9,255 nt of DNA, taken from Candidatus Omnitrophota bacterium (lineage in GTDB: Bacteria > Ratteibacteria > UBA8468 > B48-G9 > JAFGKM01). Location: contig JAMWBP010000013.1 in assembly GCA_023819365.1 (NCBI GenBank), positions 1 to 9,255 of the forward strand, given 5' to 3'. The number at the start of each line of letters is the position of its first letter. The stretch's first letter is position 1. A model generated the notes under the pieces. That model was not told the origin of the DNA. It searched no databases and worked only from the letters and a program-made list of their open reading frames with translations. This document shows positions 1 to 7,908 of the stretch, in pieces. Made by a program: the position numbers and the translations under genes.

Positions 1-498
1 TACACAGAGAGCGTCAAAACCTGCGTGAAGGTCAGTAGCGCCTACAATATACCTTCCTTTACTCCTTTCCGCAGCAAGTTTCAGTAGTTCTATATTTTTC
101 CTGTAAAAAAAGTTCTCATCAGATATGAAAAGATTTTCAAGTGTATTATAGTCAGTAATTACAGGACTTTTCCAATCAATCCAGGAGGTCTCACTTGAGT
201 CCTCAGAGTAATGCATATCCGCACCAAGAAATGCAGAAAATACATCAGGCCCGAAGTTTGGCCAGAAGATGGGGACTGCAAGCCCACCGAAATAAAGATT
301 TTTTACATATCTTTCAAAAGAATCTATCACTGTTTCAGACCGCTCCATAGCAACAAAACGAGGTGTTTTCCAGTTATTTTCATTAGAAGTTCTATCTTTT
401 GGTGCTATGACAATAGCCGCTATCCTGTCCAGAACCTCGCAGTTCCAGAATGCTTCATAGTAAGGCAGAAGTTCCTCAAAGTTCTCTTTAAATTCCAT
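1..498 (-). CDS. Uroporphyrinogen decarboxylase-like protein, N-terminal part (runs off window)
   Basis: I see 166 in-frame codons with no stop, starting at an ATG (498-496) with AGGAG 4 bases upstream (507-503); the C-terminus lies beyond base 1. The N-terminal block (about residues 14-30, YYEAFWNCEVLDRIA) followed by a central block PIFWPNFGPDVFSAFLGAD (77-94), the acidic SED (98-100) and GATDLHAGFDAL (153-164) resembles the URO-D/MtaA superfamily of cobalamin- and porphyrin-associated TIM barrels, in particular the divergent group of URO-D-like proteins in uncultured bacteria. True HemE decarboxylates uroporphyrinogen III; many paralogues in this superfamily instead move methyl groups to or from corrinoid proteins, or have no known role. 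The visible part does not show the HemE N-terminal signature, so a heme role is not supported. It follows the lyxose isomerase gene by 75 bases on the same strand and is probably the third gene of that operon. I am fairly sure of the superfamily but not of the substrate. Confidence 0.7.
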   Translation of the reverse strand, partial: MEFKENFEELLPYYEAFWNCEVLDRIAAIVIAPKDRTSNENNWKTPRFVAMERSETVIDSFERYVKNLYFGGLAVPIFWPNFGPDVFSAFLGADMHYSEDSSETSWIDWKSPVITDYNTLENLFISDENFFYRKNIELLKLAAERSKGRYIVGATDLHAGFDALCV

Positions 499-515
499 AA
501 CTCTCCTTTTAGTTT

Positions 516-564
516 CCTCACCTTTCTCCTTCCCTCGCCCCTTGGGAGAGGGTTATGGGTGAGG
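516..564. repeat. G/C-rich nested palindromic repeat, copy A
   Basis: The outer arms CCTCACC (516-522) and GGTGAGG (558-564) are perfect inverted repeats. Inside them CCCTCGCCC (532-540) pairs with GGGAGAGGG (544-552) with one mismatch and a 3-base loop. The element fills most of the 75-base gap between the lyxose isomerase stop and the URO-D-like start. A related element lies at 7691-7756. The composition differs sharply from the A+T-rich surroundings. It looks like a short dispersed palindromic element (REP or MITE-like) and could also fold in mRNA between the two genes and modulate or attenuate the downstream one. There is no U-tract directly after the hairpin in the transcribed direction, so I do not call it a terminator. 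Confidence 0.6.
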
Positions 565-573
565 GAAAAATCG

Positions 574-2531
<1,958 letters not shown>

Positions 2532-2563
2532 ATAACTTTTTTCCCCCTTTGTGTAATACAATA

Positions 2564-2592
2564 ATTCTATCAGGACTGACCGAAGCAGTCAA
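2564..2592 (-). promoter_or_regulatory. Sigma70-type promoter of the gltX operon
   Basis: On the minus strand, TTGACT (2592-2587) is followed after exactly 17 bases by TAGAAT (2569-2564), one mismatch from consensus in each box. TGA directly before the -10 gives an extended -10 (TGn). The predicted start is near 2557, leaving a leader of about 25 bases before the ATG at 2531. This also argues against the TTG start at 2561. Confidence 0.75.
2574..2590. repeat. Inverted repeat inside the gltX promoter spacer
   Basis: GACTG (2574-2578) and CAGTC (2586-2590) are perfect 5-base arms around 7 bases. They sit between the -35 and -10 boxes and overlap the -35. The position suits a repressor operator or an early DNA hairpin, but five-base arms can arise by chance. 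Confidence 0.3.
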
Positions 2593-2920
2593 AAATCCCC
2601 ACGGATAGGGTATACAGGTAATATTTTTTCATCCAATTTTTCCTTCCAAGAGGGGGTTAGGAGAGTTAGTAAATTATCGGTGAACCCCAGTCCAGTTTGT
2701 TCATTGGAAGAGAGGAAGGAGAGGGGGATACTTCTCTTAAAAAGGAATAAAGGGGTGTATTACATTAAGGGAAAAAGTAAAAAGGGAAATAGTAAATAAG
2801 GATGCCACCACTACAGATTTGGCGGGCTATAGCATTGGGGAGGAAGTTAAAGATTTTTCATCTATATATTTTACCTATGTATCTCAAATTCTGCAAAAAA
2901 ATGGATAGCGTGGAAATACC
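2593..2920. other. Gene-free intergenic region with degenerate G-rich repeat
   Basis: This stretch lies between the gltX promoter and the xseA promoter region, and I find no gene I would defend in it. At 2641-2727 is a G-rich tract with runs such as AGGGGG and GGAGAGGGGG. It is bounded by 7-base inverted arms CTTCCAA (2643-2649) and TTGGAAG (2704-2710), and looks like a decayed relative of the palindromic repeats at 516 and 7691. From about 2747 to 2905 one frame stays open but lacks a usable start codon and resembles no family I know. Confidence 0.5.
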
Positions 2921-2923
2921 TTG

Positions 2924-2952
2924 TTGACTATATTACAAACTATCTCTTCAAT
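2924..2952 (+). promoter_or_regulatory. Possible distal promoter of xseA
   Basis: TTGACT (2924-2929, one mismatch from the -35 consensus) is separated by 17 bases from TTCAAT (2947-2952, four of six matches to the -10). It would give a leader of roughly 57 bases. It is an alternative to the box at 2992. Confidence 0.35.
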
Positions 2953-2968
2953 TCTGAAGTCAAGATTT

Positions 2969-2997
2969 TTATCTTTTAATTTGATATACGGTATAAT
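2969..2997 (+). promoter_or_regulatory. Possible proximal promoter of xseA-xseB-mfd
   Basis: A perfect TATAAT -10 box lies at 2992-2997. The best -35 at 17 bases is TTATCT (2969-2974), only three of six matches. Transcription would start near 3004, leaving a leader of about 12 bases before the ATG at 3016. Confidence 0.45.
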
Positions 2998-3015
2998 TAA
3001 ACAAGCGAGATAACT

Positions 3016-4323
3016 ATGGAGATACTAACACTGCGGGAGTTTCTCGGGCAGGTGAGAGAAGTTCTTGAATTTGCATATCCATTACAGTATCGTATCACAG
3101 CCGAGATAGCACGGCTTAACATACATAATCAATCAGGTCATTGTTTCCCCGACCTTGTAGAAAAAGAAGGAAATGTTGTTGTTGCAAAAGCGAGAGGCGC
3201 CATCTGGAAGAGTAATCTTACAGGGATTCTTAAAAAGTTCAGGGATGTAGTCGGGGAAGACCTTAAAGAAGGGATGAAGGTGCTTTTTGTTGTTGAGGTG
3301 CGTTTCCACGAGGTATATGGATTGAGGTTGAATATTCTGGATATAGACCCTTCATATACCCTGGGAGAGTTTGCTCTCACCCGGAAAAAAGTCCTTGCTC
3401 AACTTGAAAAAGAAGGTCTACTTACTAAAAACAAGCAACTCCCTTTTCCTCTTGTGCCACAACGCATAGCAATCATATCTTCTGAGTCATCGGCTGGCTA
3501 TGAGGACTTTCTTAACACTCTTCATAACAACCCTTATGGATACCAATTCTTCATTACACTTTTTCCTGCATATATGCAGGGAGAACAGGCAGAACCATCT
3601 ATACTTGCTGCACTGGAAAGGTGCTATAAAAGGAGAAGACAGTATGATATCCTTGTTATTATAAGGGGGGGCGGGGACAATGTAGACCTTCATTGTTTTG
3701 ACAGTTATAATATAGGAAAAGCAATTGCCTGTTTTCCCTTACCTGTGCTTTCAGGTATAGGTCATACACGCGATGAGACAGTTATTGATATCGTTGCCTA
3801 TAAGAAGTTGATAAGTCCCACTGCTACAGGCGAGTTTGTGGTAAGTAGGATGAGAAATTTTGAAGAGAAACTGGAAGGGATAAGCAGCCGCTTTGTAGAT
3901 TTTACCAGAGGCATACTCACCAAACAAGATGCATTTATAAAAGAAGCAGGCAGCCATCTGAAGATTTTTGCAGATTTTTTTCTCCATAAGGCAAACCAGA
4001 ACTTTAACATTATTATTTCTGATTTTAGAACCAATGTTTCAAAGTGTATCGCATCAAGGGAGTTTTTTCTGAAACAGGTTCCTGATACCCTTGCATCTGC
4101 GCTCCGGGTATATGTAAAGGGGCGGATAAATTTTCTTGAAAGACAGGAAGACAGAATATCCTTTATGAGCCCTATTAATGTACTGAAACGTGGATACAGT
4201 ATAACATTTAAAGATGGGAGAGTTGTTAAAGATGTATCTGAACTGAAAAAAGGAGAGATAATAGAAACGCAGTTATACAGAGGTAAAATAAAAAGTAAAG
4301 TGGAGGAAAAAGATGGCGGATAA
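3016..4323 (+). CDS. xseA: Exodeoxyribonuclease VII large subunit
   Basis: XseA is the catalytic large subunit of exonuclease VII, which with several XseB copies degrades single-stranded DNA from both ends to short oligonucleotides, in mismatch repair and damage processing. The 435-residue protein has the N-terminal OB-fold (about 1-112). The catalytic core (about 145-275) starts at PLVPQRIAIISSESSAGYEDF and continues with NNPYG (171-175), IRGGGDNVDLHCFD (216-229), GIGHTRDETVIDIV (247-260) and SPTATGEF (267-274). A helical region (275-380) and the closing SPINVLKRGYSI (385-396) follow. HNQSGHCF near residue 40, NNPYG, RGGG followed by DLxxFD, and GIGH-RDET are variants I associate with Bacteroidota XseA rather than the proteobacterial GRGGGS/EDLW form. 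The ATG at 3016 has only a weak Shine-Dalgarno-like GAGAT, but the OB-fold begins at once, so the start is plausible. It overlaps xseB by 11 bases. Confidence 0.95.
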   Translation: MEILTLREFLGQVREVLEFAYPLQYRITAEIARLNIHNQSGHCFPDLVEKEGNVVVAKARGAIWKSNLTGILKKFRDVVGEDLKEGMKVLFVVEVRFHEVYGLRLNILDIDPSYTLGEFALTRKKVLAQLEKEGLLTKNKQLPFPLVPQRIAIISSESSAGYEDFLNTLHNNPYGYQFFITLFPAYMQGEQAEPSILAALERCYKRRRQYDILVIIRGGGDNVDLHCFDSYNIGKAIACFPLPVLSGIGHTRDETVIDIVAYKKLISPTATGEFVVSRMRNFEEKLEGISSRFVDFTRGILTKQDAFIKEAGSHLKIFADFFLHKANQNFNIIISDFRTNVSKCIASREFFLKQVPDTLASALRVYVKGRINFLERQEDRISFMSPINVLKRGYSITFKDGRVVKDVSELKKGEIIETQLYRGKIKSKVEEKDGG

Positions 4324-4528
4324 TAAACTCACATATACAAAGGCAATATCTGAACTTGAAGAAATAGTAAAAAGTATAGAGAATGAAGATGTAGAAGTGG
4401 ATAATCTTATTGAAAAGGTGAAGAGGGCATCTTTCCTTATCAAATACTGCAAAGAAAAATTAAGAGATACAGAGAAAGAGGTAAAACAAGTTTTGTCCTC
4501 ACTGGAAGAAGAAAAAGCGGAAGATTAG
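4313..4528 (+). CDS. xseB: Exodeoxyribonuclease VII small subunit
   Basis: XseB is the small helical subunit that coats the coiled-coil arms of XseA and is needed for exonuclease VII activity. The 71-residue protein has the family pattern: YTKAISELEEIVKSIENEDVEVD, then LIEKVKRASFLIKYCKEKLRDTEKEV, with an acidic tail. The EKVKRAxxLIxxCxxKLRxTExEV block is again closest to Bacteroidota XseB as I remember it, matching the XseA subtype. Its length is normal. The start ATG at 4313 lies inside the end of xseA, with GGAGG (4302-4306) 6 bases upstream, so the two subunits are translationally linked. The gene ends in TAG followed directly by a second in-frame TAG (4529-4531). It is 13 bases upstream of mfd in the same operon. 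Confidence 0.95.
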   Translation: MADNKLTYTKAISELEEIVKSIENEDVEVDNLIEKVKRASFLIKYCKEKLRDTEKEVKQVLSSLEEEKAED

Positions 4529-4541
4529 TAGGCAGCAAGTT

Positions 4542-7496
4542 ATGAAAGACCTGTTTGAGTTTTTATTTAAAGGTGCTGAATTTTCCTATATAAAGGACTT
4601 AACTGTAAAAAGGGAGAAATATATAATAATCGGAGGGGGGAAACGCGCTTTTTTTGCTTCTCTTCTCGCCTACCTTTTTACATAGGTTAAGAAAAATTTT
4701 ATTGTAGTGCTACCTGATGAACTCTCTGCTGAAACATTCTTCCAGGATATTAAGACATTAACCGGCAATAGTGAAGATGTAAAATTTCTCCCCTCTCCTG
4801 AGTTTTTTCTTAAAGATGAGGAGAGTATCTCCCCTATTATGTTTGAAAGGGTAGGCATACTTACAGATATAGCAACTTATCAAAAACCATTTATTCTTAT
4901 CTCTCAGCCACTCTCTCTGTTAAAGAAAATTCCTCTGCTGAGAGAATTGAGAGAAAGTAGTATCCATATCACTACAGGGGATGCCATCAGGCGTGATTTT
5001 ATAATTTCCCGGCTGCTGGATTATGGATATGAAGAGACAGATATAGTGGAAGAACCAGGGGAGTTTGCCAGAAGGGGATATCTCATAGATGTTTTTCCGA
5101 TGGATATACAATTTCCTGTAAGAGTAGAGTTTTCCGGGAATTATATACATTCATTAAGAAAATTTGAACCAGCCAGCCAGGTTTCATTTGAAAAGATAGA
5201 TACCTTTACAATTAACCCGCTCAACGAGCGATTTGCAGGTGAAGAAAGAAAAAACCTTATAGAACAGATGGAGGATATAACGATATTTACAATCAACCCT
5301 GATGTATTTTCACAATCGCAGTTATGGTATGAACTGCGAAAAAAAAGGTATTTTTTTCAACAGGACTTTGATGAACTTATAAAAAAATCTGTGATATTAA
5401 AAGATAAAGGATATTACTCTGGGAGAAAAGAAAAAATTTTCTATTTTAATGTCTTCCCTGTCTCTGATAGGTTTAATCTAAACGGGCCTTTCAGATGGAT
5501 GCCTTTTTCCCAAGAGAAACTTTTTATATTTTCAGATAATACCTCACAGGAGGCACGGCTTAAAGATATATTGAAGGAAAATGGAATAGATATATCAGGA
5601 ATAATGTTTTTTCAGGGGACACTTTCTTCAGGATTTTCTTTTCCTCAGGCAAATCTTGCAGTACTTGCAAATGATGAACTTTTTGGAAGATACAGGATGC
5701 GGAGGCATCCTGCCAGATACTATGCAGAGGCAGTTCCTATAAAAAGTTATGTAGAGATAAGAGAAGGTGATTATGTTGTACATTACAATGAAGGTATTGG
5801 TATCTTTAAAGGTATGGAAAAGATAAAGACAGGAGAAAAGATAGAGGAGTTCGTTATTATTGAATATGAAAAAGGGGACAGGTTATATGTACCGGTTGAC
5901 CAGATATCCCTTCTTCATAAATATATAGGGACAGGCATTCCAAAACTATCTACTCTTGGTGGCAAGGGCTGGATAAAAATCAGAGAAAAAGTAAGGGGCT
6001 CCATAAGAGACCTTGCAGCAGACCTTTATAATCTTTATACAATCAGAAAAAAAGAGCGTGGGTTTGCATTTCTACCTGATGAGGAGTTTCAGAAGGCGTT
6101 TGATAGCAGTTTTATATATACAGAGACAGAAGACCAGCAGAAGGCAATAGATGAGGTTAAAAGCGATATGGTATCAGAAACCATTATGGATAGAATTGTC
6201 TGTGGTGACTCTGGTTATGGAAAGACAGAGGTGGCACTGCGGGCTTCCTGCAAGGCGGTTATAAGTGGTAAACAGGTGGTAGTCCTTGTCCCAACCACTG
6301 TCCTTGCACTCCAGCACTTTCTGACTTTCAGGGAAAGATTTGCCGACTTTCCTGTAAGGATAGAGATGCTTTCAAGGGTTCTTACACAGACAGAGCAAAA
6401 GAAAGTCCTTGAAGGAATAGAGAATGGCAGTGTAGATATAGTAATAGGCACACACAGGTTATTACAGGAGGATGTTTTCTTTAAAAATCTTGGACTTCTC
6501 ATCATTGATGAAGAGCAAAGATTTGGTGTTATCCATAAGGAAAAGATAAAAAGGGAATTTAAAAATATAGATGTTCTAACACTTACAGCAACTCCTATAC
6601 CCAGAACACTCTATATGGCACTTTCAGGGATTTTAGATATAAGCGTTATAGAGACACCTCCACAGGGGCGTCTTTCTGTTATTACCTATGTAGGCAGGTA
6701 CAATGAGAATCTGATAAGAGAAGCAGTATTGAGAGAGATTGAGAGAAAGGGGCAGGTATTCTATCTTCATAACCGCATATATGATATTGAAAAGACAAAA
6801 GAAAAACTATACCATATACTTCCTTTTGTTCCAAACATAGAGGTGGCACATGGAAGGATGGAACCCAAAAAACTTGCAGAGATTATGGAACGTTTTTCAG
6901 CAGGGGAGATAGATATACTTGTGGCAACAAGTATTGTAGAAAATGGGATAGATGTTCCAAGGGCAAATACTCTAATTGTGGATAATGCACATACATTCGG
7001 GCTTGCAGATTTATATCAGTTAAGGGGTAGGGTTGGAAGGTATAAATGGCGTGCATATGCATATTTCTTTTATCCTGACCCAGCATTTCTTTCAAAAGAA
7101 GCAAAAGAAAGGTTATCAGCAATACAGCAGTTAAATAAGCCAGGTAGTGGTTATAAGGTTGCACTGAAAGACCTTGAGATAAGAGGGGCGGGCAATATCC
7201 TGGGGAAGCAACAGCATGGATTTATCCAGCAGGTTGGTTTTGAACTTTATTGCAGATTCTGGAGGGAGATAATGGGAGAGACAAAAAGGGAGAAAGCACA
7301 AGAGTTATTTAAGAAAAGGGTAATTCCTGTTATCCCTGATGAATATATAAAAAGCCCTGCTATAAGGTTTTCTTTTTACAGGCGACTTGCAGAACTCACA
7401 ACTCCTGTGGAGGTAGATATATTACTTGAAGAGATGAAAGATAGGTTTGGTCCACCCCCTGAAGAATTTATCACTTCGCTAAAAATTCTCATCTGA
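4542..7496 (+). CDS. mfd: Transcription-repair coupling factor Mfd, with in-frame TAG at codon 48 and short C-terminus
   Basis: Mfd is an ATP-driven DNA translocase that pushes stalled RNA polymerase off DNA and recruits UvrA. From the ATG at 4542 the frame is 984 codons long. It contains a UvrB-like N-terminal part with EEPGEFARRGYLIDVFP (about 170-186), and an RNA-polymerase-interacting domain (about 400-500: GDYVVHYNEGIGIF, RLYVPVDQI, LGGKGW). The helicase motifs are GDSGYGKT (555-562, usually GDVGYGKT), DEEQ (656-659), TLTATPIPRTL, HGRM, ENGID and LRGRVGR (827-833), then the RGAGNILG block. TAG at 4683-4685 interrupts this frame, yet homology reads through it: GGGKRAFFASLLAYLFT before, KKNFIVVLPDELSAE after. 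A restart at GTG 4707 (929 residues) has no Shine-Dalgarno site. The C-terminus stops inside the TRCF domain just after DRFGPPPEEF, where relatives continue for another 60-110 residues. It follows xseB by 13 bases. The family is certain; whether full-length protein is made is not. Confidence 0.9.
4683..4685 (+). other. In-frame amber codon inside mfd
   Basis: Codon 48 of mfd reads TAG (…TTT ACA TAG GTT AAG…). The frame is the same before and after, so a single base change, not an insertion or deletion, separates it from a sense codon such as CAG, AAG, GAG, TTG, TGG, TAT or TAC. It lies in the link between a helix and the next beta strand of the UvrB-like domain. Confidence 0.9.
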
Positions 7497-7680
7497 TTTT
7501 ATAACTTTGCAATTCCCTGTTTTATGGATATAATAAATGATGTGGAAAAAGGTTCTAAAAATGGTATGCTCTGACACTTCACCCAGAATTGGGATAAACG
7601 AAATACTTCGTCTATGAAGGAGTTAAATGAAATCGCCAACTGTTAAACCCGCTTGTAGAAGGCGCATTAAGATAGGAAGA
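7497..7680. other. Gene-free spacer downstream of mfd
   Basis: I see no convincing gene or terminator here. There are two small hairpins: CCCA/TGGG at 7582-7593, and ACGAA/TTCGT at 7598-7611 with a 4-base loop. Neither is followed by a T-run. The missing C-terminal residues of Mfd cannot be recovered from any of the three forward frames. Confidence 0.5.
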
Positions 7681-7690
7681 GACCTTCATC

Positions 7691-7756
7691 CTTACCCTCT
7701 CCCCTCTGGAGAGGAAAAAAGTAAGGTGGATAAGCGAAGAAAGGGTTTAGGGTGAG
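7691..7756. repeat. G/C-rich nested palindromic repeat, copy B
   Basis: The inner arms CCTCTCC (7696-7702) and GGAGAGG (7708-7714) are perfect around a 5-base loop. The outer arms CTTACCC (7691-7697) and GGGTGAG (7750-7756) pair with one G-T wobble. The arms share the CTCACC/GGTGAG and CTCTCCC/GGGAGAGG themes with the element at 516-564, and both carry a GGTGAGGG end and a GTTTA or GTTAAACCC tract nearby. It is most likely a dispersed non-coding element. Confidence 0.55.
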
Positions 7757-7793
7757 GGGGACTTTTTGTCTGAAGAAATAGCCCGTGATATAA

Positions 7794-7817
7794 CCAAAAG
7801 GGGGTTACCCTATTTGG
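7794..7817. repeat. Imperfect inverted repeat upstream of the ATPase promoter
   Basis: CCAAAAGGG (7794-7802) pairs with CCCTATTTGG (7808-7817) with one bulged base around a 5-base loop (GGTTA). It ends 10 bases upstream of the -35 box at 7828. It may be an operator or a weak barrier to transcription from upstream; there is no T-run for a terminator. Confidence 0.35.
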
Positions 7818-7827
7818 ATGGGGTATG

Positions 7828-7856
7828 TTGACATTTTGAGGAGAAAATGGTAAAAT
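7828..7856 (+). promoter_or_regulatory. Strong sigma70-type promoter of the ATPase gene
   Basis: TTGACA (7828-7833, perfect) is followed after exactly 17 bases by TAAAAT (7851-7856, one mismatch). TGG directly before it gives an extended -10. Transcription should start near 7863, giving a leader of about 34 bases before the ATG at 7897. The -10 box lies in the first copy of a 27-base direct repeat. Confidence 0.75.
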
Positions 7857-7908
7857 AAACAAAAATGGATAAAAATGTTTAGTAAAATAAATAAAAATGG
7901 ATAAAAAT
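7850..7908 (+). repeat. Tandem duplication of -10 box and start codon
   Basis: Positions 7850-7876 and 7882-7908 are 27-base direct repeats with a single C/T difference, at a period of 32 bases. Each contains TAAAAT and ATGGATAAAAAT. The second copy holds the ATPase start (ATG 7897). The first ATG (7865) reads only MDKNV before TAG. No Shine-Dalgarno site precedes ATG 7897. Confidence 0.8.

Noticed and set aside
2747..2908. Open plus-strand frame with a protein-like read-out (…DLAGYSIGEEVKDF…) ending in TAG
   Set aside because: There is no start codon or ribosome binding site in frame and no family I recognise. It could be a gene remnant but I cannot support it.
2802..2927. 41-codon ORF starting ATG 2802 after AAGG
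   Set aside because: It is short, overlaps the other open frame, has no recognisable motif and ends in the promoter region of xseA.
4839..4841. ATG inside mfd as an alternative restart after the TAG
   Set aside because: The only GAGGAG is 15 bases upstream and can pair with TCTCC in a small hairpin. Starting here would also remove conserved Mfd sequence.
7598..7611. ACGAA/TTCGT hairpin as a terminator for the xseA-xseB-mfd operon
   Set aside because: The stem is A+T-rich and only 5 bases long, and no T-run follows.
7570..7635. Short frame reading FTQNWDKRNTSSMKELNE, faintly like a transposase tail
   Set aside because: About 20 residues is too short, the match is only impressionistic, and there are no insertion-sequence ends nearby.
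7627..7755. 42-codon ORF with GAAGGAG upstream
   Set aside because: More than half of its product is a translation of the palindromic repeat, so coding is unlikely despite the good ribosome binding site.
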